NCBI GenBank assembly: GCA_014377155.1
Contig: JACMQD010000380.1
Span: 1 to 9,354 of the forward strand
DNA: 9,354 bases
Direction: 5' to 3'
Source of the DNA: Herminiimonas sp.
GTDB taxonomy: Bacteria > Pseudomonadota > Gammaproteobacteria > Burkholderiales > Burkholderiaceae
Made by a program: the position numbers and the translations under genes. How positions within the stretch are numbered: the first letter of the stretch is position 1; every line of letters begins with the position of its first letter. Shown here piece by piece: positions 1 through 6,757 of this stretch. The notes under the pieces were generated by a model. That model had not been told where the DNA came from and did no database searches. It was given only the letters and a program-made list of their open reading frames with translations.

Positions 1-117
1 ATGAAAGTGTTCAATGGTTTTGCAATTATCAGTCTGGCAGTAGTAATCGGGTGGCTGATTGCCGGCTTCTTCGGCATTCAGCAGGAAATAGCAGCCATGA
101 CGCGGGCGACGCGTTAA
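1..117 (+). CDS. C-terminal end of a probable PilR/GspF-like inner-membrane protein (partial), or a 38-aa membrane peptide
   Basis: The frame is open from base 1 to a TAA and encodes 38 residues: a hydrophobic stretch at about residues 6-25 (FAIISLAVVIGWLIAGFFG), then IQQEIAAMTRATR. A final transmembrane helix followed by a short polar tail beginning IQQ is what I expect at the end of GspF/PilR-type platform proteins, the polytopic inner-membrane proteins of type IV pilus and type II secretion assembly. In R64-type clusters pilR lies directly before pilS, which is the arrangement here (24-bp gap). I therefore think the ATG at base 1 is internal and most of the gene lies left of the window. 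A free-standing small membrane protein cannot be excluded, because no upstream ribosome site is visible. Confidence 0.5.
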   Translation: MKVFNGFAIISLAVVIGWLIAGFFGIQQEIAAMTRATR

Positions 118-140
118 CGTAGTTTAATTTTTCGGAGAAG

Positions 141-689
141 ATGATGAAGAACCCAAGTTTGAACAAGTCTGCGATGGTGAATTTTTCTTCCAGCCAGCGC
201 GGTGCGTCACTGCTGGAGGGTATTGCCTACCTTGGTATTGCGGCATTAGTCGTGCTGGGTGCGGTGTCCCTGCTGACGGGGGCGTTCAATAGTGCGCAAA
301 GTAATCGGGCGGCGGAGGAAATCGTGTCAATCCGTACGGGGGTGAAGAAGCTGTATATGGGGCAGGCAAATTCGTATGTGGCAGGGGACCTCACGCCGCA
401 GCTGATAACCGCGAGGGTGTTGCCGACCACGCTGCCTCCGAACGGGTTAGGAACGACTTTAACGAATGCGTGGGGAGGTGCCGTCGTCGTGACTGGCGCA
501 ACCGCAAATTTCACGATCTCGTACGCCAACGTTCCTCAGGACGGTTGTATCGGCATGCTCAGCGGCGCGAGTGGCTGGACCAATGTCAACAGTAACTCCG
601 TCAACGTGACTGTTTTCCCTGTCACTCCGGCCGCCGCCGTTACGCTGTGCGCTGCTGGTGCCAATGTGATTACGCTGACGTCAGCATAA
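141..689 (+). CDS. pilS: PilS-like type IVb major prepilin
   Basis: This is the probable structural subunit of the pilus fibre: it is inserted in the inner membrane, cleaved by a prepilin peptidase and polymerised. Seen in the 182-residue product: a 21-residue polar leader ending SSQRG, then ASLLEGIAYLGIAALVVLG, with Glu at mature position 5 and a hydrophobic helix of about 20 residues. The long leader suits the type IVb class. The globular part carries an AWGG motif, a YANVPQDGC segment and a second Cys near the C terminus (TLCAAGANVI). This matches the disulfide-bounded C-terminal region of PilS-family pilins. GGAG at 134-137 lies 3 nt from ATG 141 but 6 nt from ATG 144, so translation may start at the second Met. 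It is followed after 63 bp by the pilM-like gene. The family assignment is from motif recognition. Confidence 0.85.
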   Translation: MMKNPSLNKSAMVNFSSSQRGASLLEGIAYLGIAALVVLGAVSLLTGAFNSAQSNRAAEEIVSIRTGVKKLYMGQANSYVAGDLTPQLITARVLPTTLPPNGLGTTLTNAWGGAVVVTGATANFTISYANVPQDGCIGMLSGASGWTNVNSNSVNVTVFPVTPAAAVTLCAAGANVITLTSA

Positions 690-752
690 CTGGCAAAAGT
701 AGCATCAGCGAGGCGCGCCGACGCAACATAACCATCTGACAGGAAGAGCCGA

Positions 753-1310
753 ATGTGGAACGTGACGGTTTTGACAGTACTGTTGTCGCTGGCGGGGTAC
801 TACGCGCTCGGCGACCAAAAGCGCGTCGACGTCACGGCGGCCAGCCTGCCGCGTAATCTGGCCCTTGACATGGCCACTTACCGCGATGCCGTCGTACGCC
901 ATTTTTCGTTGCCGGCAAACCGCTCTGCGGCAGATGCCAGCGCGGATTTCAGCGTACTGGCGCTGCCGGCGTGGTACCGGCCGCAGCGGAGCACGTCCGG
1001 TGCGCCGCTTTGGCGCAATTACATCGACGGCGCCGGCATCATCTATATTTTTACGGCGACGCCGCTGCCCGTCAGCATAACGGCCGATATCGTAAGGCTG
1101 TCAAAGAACTCCGTGATGGCGGGCGACGCGGTGACAGTCGGCGGCGGGCAGCAACTGGCCGCGCCGGCCGACATGCCGACGTCCAGTATTGCGGCCGTCG
1201 GCGCCGACATCCAAAACGCCCGGGACTACGGCGTCCATCCGGCCATCGCCATCCCGGCGGCGGTGGGCATCCCTGCCGGTAGTCCGGTCTGGCTGGCAAA
1301 CCGATCATGA
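753..1310 (+). CDS. pilM: PilM-like membrane-anchored pilus biogenesis protein
   Basis: The product has 185 residues: a short hydrophobic N-terminal anchor at about residues 4-18 (VTVLTVLLSLAGYYA), then a soluble, presumably periplasmic domain. The pattern after the anchor (LPRNLALDMATYRDAVVRHF) resembles the R64 PilM family. PilM is required for thin-pilus formation, but its biochemical role is poorly defined. AGGAAG at 741-746 sits 6 nt before ATG 753. The stop overlaps the farthest in-frame start of the next gene (ATGA at 1307-1310), which suggests translational coupling. In R64, pilM lies upstream of pilN; here it sits between pilS and pilV, a rearranged order. The local GC content is higher than in pilS. 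A pseudopilin-like protein is the main alternative, but there is no clear prepilin peptidase site. Confidence 0.6.
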   Translation: MWNVTVLTVLLSLAGYYALGDQKRVDVTAASLPRNLALDMATYRDAVVRHFSLPANRSAADASADFSVLALPAWYRPQRSTSGAPLWRNYIDGAGIIYIFTATPLPVSITADIVRLSKNSVMAGDAVTVGGGQQLAAPADMPTSSIAAVGADIQNARDYGVHPAIAIPAAVGIPAGSPVWLANRS

Positions 1311-1321
1311 GGCGAACGACC

Positions 1322-2716
1322 ATGAAACAACGACAACGCGGTATCACGCTCATCGAGGTCGTCAGCGCCATGGCCGTCGGCTCCATGATGCTCGCTGGCC
1401 TGCTGACCATGATTGACAATTCGCTCGACGATACCAAGGGCCAGCAAGCCTCCCTGTACCAAGCACAAATTGTCAGCGCCGTTTCGAAATACATCGAAGC
1501 GAACTATGGCGCCCTCATTACCGGCACCACGGGGGGCGCTTCGGTACCGCTTAACCTCGGCAATCTCAAGACGCCGGCGGCGGGCGGCAATCCGTTCATC
1601 GCCCCGGCATTCGCGAACCTGAACGCGTATGGCCAATCGCCGTGCATCGTCGTGCGCCAGACCCTCCCCGGCAAACTCGATGTCCTGATCGCCACCACGG
1701 GTGGCGCAAAGATAGCCGAAAAAGATTTGCCCAACGTGGCAGCCAATGCCGGCCAGGGCGGCGGTTATATTTCGACCGATTCGTTTACCGTCGCGCAAGG
1801 CGCGAACTGGCGGCTCGATGCAGCGGCTCTGGCACCGTTTCAGGGCGGCGGCTGCATCGCGGGCGCCGCCAGCGATGGTGGCCACCTGACATCAGCCCTG
1901 TTTTATGAAGGTACGGGACAACTTTCCACGGATTTCCTGTATCGCAGCGCCGTTCCCGGACGACCTGAGCTCAGCACCATGAATACGCCATTGCGGATGG
2001 CGGGGACTGCGGTCGTGACCGAAGGCGCCGCCTGTGCCGGCATCGGCGACGCCATTGCCTTTAATCAGACCGAGGATCTGGTTACGTGCAAGGGATCGAT
2101 CTGGCGTACGACAAGTTCATGGAAGTCCCCAGTAGCATCTTTCGGGGCATTGCCGTCTACCGATCAGGTGGGCGATGTGCGCATGGTGCTGGAGGCTGGC
2201 TATAAGCGCGCCTTCGTGCATGCCGGCGGCGGCACGTGGACCGCATTGGCGGTAGACCAGTTTGGCGACCTCGCGGTGAGCCGGGACCTCGCGGTTGGCC
2301 AGGACATCGGTGCTGGCAGGAACATGCTGGCGCAGAACGACATTGTCGCCAGTCGGGACGTCGAGGCAAGACGCGATCTCATCGTGAGAACCGGCAACAT
2401 ATGGGCACTTGCCGATGCGAATGCCGTGAGCAAGTATACGAGCGGGCTCGGCGGCAACGGCAACATCTATGCCAACGAGCTCGAATCAGCCGGCATAAGA
2501 AATGGCTGGCTTATCACCGAATCCCTGCAGCCGACGCACGTCCACGCCGTCGGCGATCGATGCAATATTCCGCTTGGCTTTGGCAACCGTTATGGACAGA
2601 CGCTCTTTCACGATACCATCGGCACCTTCGTCGTCGATGCGAGTCGGGAATGGCTGTATTGCGGCGCAGACGAGACGTTCCATTACCAGGCTGGCAAAGG
2701 CTTTGGCGGACCGTGA
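1322..2716 (+). CDS. pilV: PilV-like minor pilin / tip adhesin with fixed C-terminal domain
   Basis: This is a probable minor pilin that presents a receptor-binding domain; in R64 the PilV tip adhesin selects recipient cells. The chosen start gives 464 residues: MKQRQRG followed by ITLIEVVSAMAVGSMMLAGLL, a prepilin peptidase site with Glu at mature position 5. ATG 1322 lies 9 nt after GAGG; an in-frame ATG at 1307 would add five residues and overlap the pilM stop. The middle holds the PilV-like pattern Cys238 ... Cys256-K-G-S-I-W261. Residues 316-357 are seven hexapeptide repeats (separate entry). The last 80 or so residues contain GDRCNIPLGF and EWLYC and look like a small Cys-containing tip domain. 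No shufflon-type 19-bp repeats, alternative C-terminal cassettes or recombinase gene are visible, so this end appears fixed. Confidence 0.8.
   Translation: MKQRQRGITLIEVVSAMAVGSMMLAGLLTMIDNSLDDTKGQQASLYQAQIVSAVSKYIEANYGALITGTTGGASVPLNLGNLKTPAAGGNPFIAPAFANLNAYGQSPCIVVRQTLPGKLDVLIATTGGAKIAEKDLPNVAANAGQGGGYISTDSFTVAQGANWRLDAAALAPFQGGGCIAGAASDGGHLTSALFYEGTGQLSTDFLYRSAVPGRPELSTMNTPLRMAGTAVVTEGAACAGIGDAIAFNQTEDLVTCKGSIWRTTSSWKSPVASFGALPSTDQVGDVRMVLEAGYKRAFVHAGGGTWTALAVDQFGDLAVSRDLAVGQDIGAGRNMLAQNDIVASRDVEARRDLIVRTGNIWALADANAVSKYTSGLGGNGNIYANELESAGIRNGWLITESLQPTHVHAVGDRCNIPLGFGNRYGQTLFHDTIGTFVVDASREWLYCGADETFHYQAGKGFGGP
2267..2392 (+). repeat. Seven tandem hexapeptide-coding units (7 x 18 bp) inside pilV
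   Basis: Seven consecutive 18-nt units encode DLAVSR, DLAVGQ, DIGAGR, NMLAQN, DIVASR, DVEARR and DLIVRT. Position 1 is Asp or Asn in all seven, position 2 is aliphatic or Met, and position 6 is Arg in four. The DNA has diverged more than the protein pattern, so this looks like selected structure and not a recent duplication. Such hexads are compatible with a short beta-helix or trimeric stalk between the pilin body and the C-terminal tip, as in phage tail-fibre-like proteins; that structural reading is inference. Confidence 0.8.
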
Positions 2717-2796
2717 CAACCGTACCCCGCTACGCCGCGTCAGCGCCTCCACAAGCACCGAGCTTACTGCCCGCAAAAGCAGGTCGGCGGGTTGTC

Positions 2797-3240
2797 ATGG
2801 CCCGACTGCGACATGTTGCAATCGCCTTGGCTTTCACCTCAGCTAACGCACTGGCATGCTGGGAAGAAGCGGCTGTCAAATACGACATCAATGCGTATCT
2901 GCTCCATGCGATTGCCAAAACAGAATCGGGTCTGAACGCGCGGGCCATCAACCGCAACAGGAATGGTTCTTACGATATCGGACTGATGCAAATCAACAGC
3001 ATCTGGTTGCCGGCACTACGCAAGTTCGGTATCGACGAGCAGCAGCTCTATGACCCGTGTACCAGCATTCAGGTCGGTGCCTGGATTTTGGCGCAGAACA
3101 TGCGCCGACTCGGCAATTCCTGGAACGCCGTTGGCGCGTATAACTCTGGTAATCGGGAACTCGGGCTGCGTTACGCGCTGAAGGTCTATAAAAACTTGCC
3201 TCCTGCCATGCTTGCGGGTGCCTACGTGGAAGAAAACTGA
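2797..3240 (+). CDS. Secreted lytic transglycosylase, IagB / R64 PilT / VirB1 type
   Basis: This enzyme cleaves peptidoglycan glycan strands so that an envelope-spanning machine can pass. The 147-residue product has a signal peptide (MARLRHVAIALAFTSANALA, cleaved before Cys21) and a single SLT domain. Catalytic Glu43 lies in IAKTESGLN, followed by YDIGLMQIN (residues 59-67) and VGAYNSGN (112-119). Cys21 and Cys88 (YDPC) match a conserved pair in IagB-type enzymes. I chose ATG 2797 because it starts the signal peptide, although the ribosome site (AGGT, 2781-2784) is weak. An in-frame GTG at 2713 overlaps the pilV stop and would bury the signal. Being last in the pil run it probably serves the pilus, but the same family serves type III and IV secretion systems. 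A short imperfect hairpin (3254-3280) and the palindrome AAAGCGCTTT (3276-3285) lie between it and the convergent regulator. Confidence 0.85.
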   Translation: MARLRHVAIALAFTSANALACWEEAAVKYDINAYLLHAIAKTESGLNARAINRNRNGSYDIGLMQINSIWLPALRKFGIDEQQLYDPCTSIQVGAWILAQNMRRLGNSWNAVGAYNSGNRELGLRYALKVYKNLPPAMLAGAYVEEN

Positions 3241-3295
3241 CCGCGTTCTTTGGGCTTCCGAACCCCGAGAGTGGGAAAGCGCTTTTAGGTCGCTG

Positions 3296-4000
3296 TCAGA
3301 TATTCCGATCCTGTCCGTTACCGCACAACTCGAGCCGGTAGCCCTGACTGTAGGCGGTGCGAATCATCACACCTCGCTCGAGGCCGAGCTCGAGCTTCTT
3401 GCGCAATTTATACACATGCTGTTCAATCGTTCGTCCGGCGATTTCACTGTCGACGCCCCAGATCGCGCTACCGATGGTTTCGCGCGAAATATAAATGCCG
3501 GGAGTCGAAAAGAACAGCCACGCCATCGTGAATTCGCGCGGCGTCAGTTCGATGGGTGTGCCTTGAAATGAAAAACTGCGTGCTTCGCGGTCCGCAGAAA
3601 AACCTGACAGTTCGATCACCCTGCGCATCGAGCGCGGATTGGTACGGCGCAGCACGGCATGTACACGTGCTACCAGTTCGATCGGCTCGACCGGCGTGAC
3701 GATGAAGTCGTCTGCGCCCGAATCGAGGCCCAAGGCCGCCAGTTCGGCGCTGCGCGCGGCGGACATCATGATGACAGGCGCGCTTTCACCGAACCGGCAA
3801 TTCATCCAGGAGAGTATGCCTTCGCGGTCAGGGTCATCGATCGCCATTTCGATGAGAATGAGGTCGTAGGTACGGCGACGGACCAGACGCAGCAACGACG
3901 TCTCCGACTGCAGGCGTTCGCAACTGAATCCGGCGCGCTCAAGAGCGGCAGTGACTTGCGCTGACATCGTTTCACTGCGTATGTAGCAAGCAATGTCCAT
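3296..4000 (-). CDS. OmpR-type response regulator with a degenerate receiver domain
   Basis: This is a probable DNA-binding transcription regulator of 234 residues. The receiver-like domain (about 1-120) keeps the fold pattern: YDLILIE at 45-51, VIMMSA at 76-81 and LDSGADDFIVTP at 92-103. The C-terminal winged helix (about 128-226) is well conserved: IELTPREFTMAWLFF, TIEQHVYKLRKKL and TAYSQGYRLEL. The phosphorylation site is not conserved. The phosphoacceptor Asp is Glu51, the N-terminal acidic pair is replaced by Arg8-Ser9, and the conserved Lys before Pro is Thr102; only Ser80 of the switch residues remains. Activity is therefore probably independent of a kinase, and none is adjacent. An AAAGG ribosome site precedes the ATG. 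It is convergent with the pil run, so control of the pilus genes is a guess from proximity. Confidence 0.9.
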   Translation of the reverse strand: MDIACYIRSETMSAQVTAALERAGFSCERLQSETSLLRLVRRRTYDLILIEMAIDDPDREGILSWMNCRFGESAPVIMMSAARSAELAALGLDSGADDFIVTPVEPIELVARVHAVLRRTNPRSMRRVIELSGFSADREARSFSFQGTPIELTPREFTMAWLFFSTPGIYISRETIGSAIWGVDSEIAGRTIEQHVYKLRKKLELGLERGVMIRTAYSQGYRLELCGNGQDRNI

Positions 4001-4911
4001 TTACACCTTTATAAAAACGCGCGGACCGTTGCCGCCATGGCCGCTCATTTCAGGTCGTTTCCTAAAAATTATTCAAATGCTTCATGCCCGGAAAAGACGT
4101 GTCCGCAAACAACCGCCCTGCCCGATTCCGATCCGCCTCGGCAAGGCGGCTGACGGCACATCGAGGCCCATCCCAATGTCAGTTCCACTGATGAAATTCA
4201 CTTTTCCGTCTGCTCGGTAATACATAAAAATTCCTGCTGCGCATTAAAAATTTCTCATTGTAAATTTGACAAAAAGTTAGCGAAATATTATCGCTTATAT
4301 TGATGAGGTTTGCCCACATCTATTACCGCATTACGCCAGGCCGGCGCCATGATGCGCCTGTCTGTGCACGACATGGTTCCGAAGCTGGTCTATGCCTCAC
4401 GTCCTTTTTAATTGCACATCATGATCGGTGGGAACATTTAATTCCCAGATGTATTTTAATAAAGATCGCGGCAAGTTGCGATAGCCGTTTGCGCAAAAAC
4501 GGCCACTACATACTTCTGTATAGCTTTCCTATTGACATCAAGAAGCTAGGCTTACACATGCGCCACTATGCCTCGACTGGCGTGTGCAAACGCTTATTTG
4601 GCCGCGCTCCCGGCTGACGCATTTTTCTTGCCGGTTAATTGGCTGCTTCGGAGATTGCCGAGGATTGGATACAGAGCAAATATCTTATCGATATTCAACT
4701 ATTTTTATAGATTTCGGTCTGTAACTGATTACAATCGATTGGATTTTCTGATAACTTTGGATTTCTGAACAGAAACCATAAAGACTTGTCGGACCGGCTT
4801 GAAATCGTCGTCGATGTGACGGCCGGCCGACTGGCGGTAAAGGCATTTCGCGCATGGGGCAAGCCCGTATGCAATCGCGTTTGTGAACCATTTTTAAACT
4901 CAAGGTCCATC
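4001..4911. other. Long non-coding region upstream of the PilT-like gene, partly AT-rich
   Basis: I see no convincing gene in these 911 bases. About 4185-4315 and 4660-4775 are clearly AT-rich compared with the flanking genes. A TTGACA hexamer at 4266-4271 has TATTAT at 4286-4291, but the 14-bp spacing is poor. A second TTGACA is at 4532-4537 without a good -10 partner. Dyads: CCGCCT/AGGCGG (4133-4149), GCCGTTT/AAACGGC with a 6-nt loop (4484-4503), AATATC/GATATT (4679-4695) and the palindrome CAATCGATTG (4732-4741). A short frame at 4310-4411 (TTG start, 33 residues, or 20 from ATG 4349) looks mildly protein-like but has no ribosome site. It must contain the promoters of both flanking genes, which diverge from it. 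Confidence 0.5.
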
Positions 4912-6006
4912 ATGGGTATCGATACATCGCTGTTGCGCGACTTGCTGAGCGAAATCATCAATCTGGTCAACACGGGACAGACATTTTCGGATATTCATTT
5001 CGAGCAGGATATGCCGATGATGATCAAGACGCCGCGCGGATGGCAGCAGCGTTCGCCTGAAATCGTCACGCTCGACGATATGGTGCCGGTGTTGCGGGCC
5101 ATCGACGAAGACTGGGAAGACAAGATCGTCGAAGCCGCGATCGACCGCCCTTTCCTGCTGACCGAATGCCGCTTGCGCTGTAACGTCTATCGGACGTCGT
5201 CGGGCGCCAAAGTGGCGATATCGATCCGACGTCTTCCGCTTAATCCGATCCCCCTTGAAAAAACCGGCCTGCCGCATTACGTCAAGACCATGCTCGAGGC
5301 CAGCAAGGGCATCATCCTCGTGACAGGCCCGACCGGCCCCGGCAAGACGACCACGATTGGGGCAATGCTGGACTATCTCAACTCGACACGCAGCGCCCAC
5401 ATCATCACCATCGAAGAACCGATCGAATACCAGTTGCAGCGCAAGCTGTCGATCGTGTCGCAAAAAGAAGTGCCGACCGATACCGCCAGCTTCTCGGCGG
5501 GGCTGCGCGAAGCGATGCGGCAAAAACCGGACGTGCTGATGGTCGGCGAAATTCGCGATTTCGATACTGCCGACACCGTCTTGCACGCCGGCGAGTCGGG
5601 CCACCTGGTGTTGGCGACGATGCACACTAACAGCGCCCTGAGCGCCATTACGAAGTTACTCGGATTTTTCTCTCCTGACCAGCGTGACCAGCGTGCGACG
5701 ACTTTGGCCAACTCGCTGATCGGCGTGATTTTTCAGAGCTTGGTACCGACCGAAGACGGTGAGCAATTCGTGCTGGCTAATGAAATGATTTTCAATAATA
5801 ACCAGCAAGTGGCGCCCTATATTGCCGACCTCAGCAAACTGCACATGATCACCGACTTCATGAAGCGCAAGGAAGACAACATGTCACGCAGTCTCAATGA
5901 AGGTCTGTCACAACTGGTGGTGAAAAAGACCATCAGTTCCAAGGATGCGATGCGCGCCGCATATAACCGCCTCGAACTGCACGAAATGCTGAACAGCAAG
6001 CGATAG
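4912..6006 (+). CDS. PilT-like type IV pilus ATPase (GspE/PilT superfamily)
   Basis: This is a cytoplasmic hexameric ATPase; PilT and BfpF members drive pilus disassembly and retraction. The product has 364 residues, near the usual PilT length of about 345. An N-terminal domain contains SDIHFE, matching PilT SDLHL. The Walker A motif is GPTGPGKTT at 139-147, where PilT usually has GPTGSGKST. Then come the acidic box ITIEEPIEY (165-173), Walker B DVLMVGEIRD (207-216, Glu213) and the His box GHLVLATMHT (230-239). The PilT C-terminal AIRNLIRE motif is not recognisable; VAPYIADL occupies its place. ATG 4912 has AAGG six nt upstream; an in-frame TTG at 4786 would add 42 residues and is less likely. 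It could work with the type IVb pilus at the left or be an orphan PilT/PilU paralogue of another pilus. A DotB/TraJ-type secretion ATPase is a weaker alternative. Confidence 0.85.
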   Translation: MGIDTSLLRDLLSEIINLVNTGQTFSDIHFEQDMPMMIKTPRGWQQRSPEIVTLDDMVPVLRAIDEDWEDKIVEAAIDRPFLLTECRLRCNVYRTSSGAKVAISIRRLPLNPIPLEKTGLPHYVKTMLEASKGIILVTGPTGPGKTTTIGAMLDYLNSTRSAHIITIEEPIEYQLQRKLSIVSQKEVPTDTASFSAGLREAMRQKPDVLMVGEIRDFDTADTVLHAGESGHLVLATMHTNSALSAITKLLGFFSPDQRDQRATTLANSLIGVIFQSLVPTEDGEQFVLANEMIFNNNQQVAPYIADLSKLHMITDFMKRKEDNMSRSLNEGLSQLVVKKTISSKDAMRAAYNRLELHEMLNSKR

Positions 6007-6036
6007 TCGCTGCGGCATCTCGCTGCGACTATCGCT
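5999..6036. terminator. 12-bp perfect hairpin between convergent genes
   Basis: AGCGATAGTCGC (5999-6010) is an exact inverted copy of GCGACTATCGCT (6025-6036), with a 14-nt loop. The left arm overlaps the last codons and stop of the PilT-like gene. The end of the convergent CesT-like gene is 40 bp further on, so one structure could serve both. No T-run follows on either strand, so this is either a non-classical terminator or an RNA-stabilising 3' hairpin. Confidence 0.5.
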
Positions 6037-6075
6037 GCCGTATTCGTTGCGCAACTGGTTCTTGCAACGCGTCCA

Positions 6076-6504
6076 TCAGATCGAACGAAAGGACCGACGT
6101 CGCCGTTTTTCTAGAAAAAACGTCTCGCGCCACGTAGCGGCCAAGGCCGCGTAATATGCCATCGAACTGGCCAATTCATTCGGTGTCGTTTCGCTCAGTG
6201 CGATCGACACCGAGTACCCGACCTTGCCGCTCGTGGCGGAGATGCAAAACCCCGACCCCCTACCCTCGTAGCCGGCGTGATTCTGTTGTAGCAGCGCCTT
6301 GAATACCATCGCTTCGCGATCGTGCGGTGCATAGCCGAACACGACATAGAGGAAGAAGCGCTCCGGGTTCGAACGTTCGTTGTAAAGCAGTGAACACATC
6401 GTGCCATTGACGCGCATCGGCGCGCCGTCGATAAATGGTAAATGGCTCGGCAGGTTTTTCAAGGCACACAGGCCCGTTACCAACTCTTCAAATTTTTTTT
6501 TCAT
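6076..6504 (-). CDS. CesT-like (type III secretion style) chaperone, copy A
   Basis: This is a predicted small, dimeric cytosolic chaperone that binds the N-terminal region of a secreted protein and keeps it ready for export. Seen in the 142-residue product: N-terminal helix MKKKFEELVTGLCALKNLP, a beta-rich middle with FFLYVVFG (50-57), the helix EAMVFKALLQQN (64-75), FCISATSGKVGY (86-97) and a final helix ending in Trp125-Arg126. This order is that of the CesT/Tir chaperone family. It aligns without gaps to the product of 6936-7406 from residue 1 to 126, about 39 identities by hand count, which supports ATG 6504 over the in-frame ATG at 6567. The ribosome site is weak. The tail is basic (KRRRRSFRSI). 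No substrate gene lies downstream; the next gene is convergent. Codons 2-4 are a run of nine A residues. Confidence 0.7.
   Translation of the reverse strand: MKKKFEELVTGLCALKNLPSHLPFIDGAPMRVNGTMCSLLYNERSNPERFFLYVVFGYAPHDREAMVFKALLQQNHAGYEGRGSGFCISATSGKVGYSVSIALSETTPNELASSMAYYAALAATWRETFFLEKRRRRSFRSI
6493..6501 (-). repeat. Nine-base homopolymer in codons 2-4 of the copy A chaperone
   Basis: On the minus strand the start reads ATG, nine A residues, then TTTGAAGAG. I worked out both shifts: loss of one A gives a TAA after eight codons, and gain of one A gives TGA at codon 6. The tract could therefore act as an on/off switch by replication slippage, or allow polymerase slippage during transcription. 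Nothing in the sequence proves that it varies. Confidence 0.6.
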
Positions 6505-6596
6505 CTGCTCGCGGTTGGCTGTTCCGGCTATTGCACCGGCGATGGCGAAATTTCCCCAATCGATCAAAACGGCACGACAGGCACCTTTGCAAGGCC

Positions 6597-6618
6597 CACT
6601 TTCGCATGCACGAAAGTG
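6597..6618. repeat. Inverted repeat CACTTTCG / CGAAAGTG, 6-nt spacer
   Basis: The 8-bp arms at 6597-6604 and 6611-6618 are exact inverted copies. The element lies 93 bp upstream of the copy A start, so it could be an operator or leader hairpin for that gene. Its inner GAAAGT hexamer recurs upstream of the Sel1 gene (7873 and 7924). Confidence 0.6.
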
Positions 6619-6744
6619 ACACCCGGCAGGCAGTCGACAACCACCTCGACGTCATGCCGCATGTCGATCTGGTCCCGCAAACCGCAAAGCGGGCATAAAC
6701 CTACTCGCCACTGCATTTCACCTGACTGACGCCGGGTATGTTGG

Positions 6745-6757
6745 ACTCATCATGAGT
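6745..6757. repeat. 13-bp perfect dyad ACTCATCATGAGT
   Basis: Six-base arms surround a single central base. It is placed roughly mid-way between the two divergent chaperone starts (178 bp upstream of 6936). The length and symmetry suit a dimeric regulator site, but no regulator is identified. Confidence 0.45.

Noticed and set aside
1226..1885. 219-codon minus-strand frame
   Set aside because: It is a shadow of pilM and pilV in GC-rich sequence; both plus-strand genes have clear family motifs.
2236..2796. Long N-terminal extension of the lytic transglycosylase within pilV
   Set aside because: It is another frame of pilV with Arg/His-rich, non-protein-like composition; the signal peptide starts cleanly at ATG 2797.
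4300..4617. 105-codon open frame in the intergenic region
   Set aside because: It has no ribosome site and no recognisable protein pattern, and it crosses AT-rich sequence and hairpins; probably chance.
4900..5625. 241-codon minus-strand frame
   Set aside because: It is antisense to the PilT-like gene, which carries intact Walker and His-box motifs.
6101..6122. Terminator-like T-run/A-run (GTTTTTCTAGAAAAAAC)
   Set aside because: It lies within the 3' coding part of the copy A chaperone (encodes FFLEKR), and its stem is only AT pairs.
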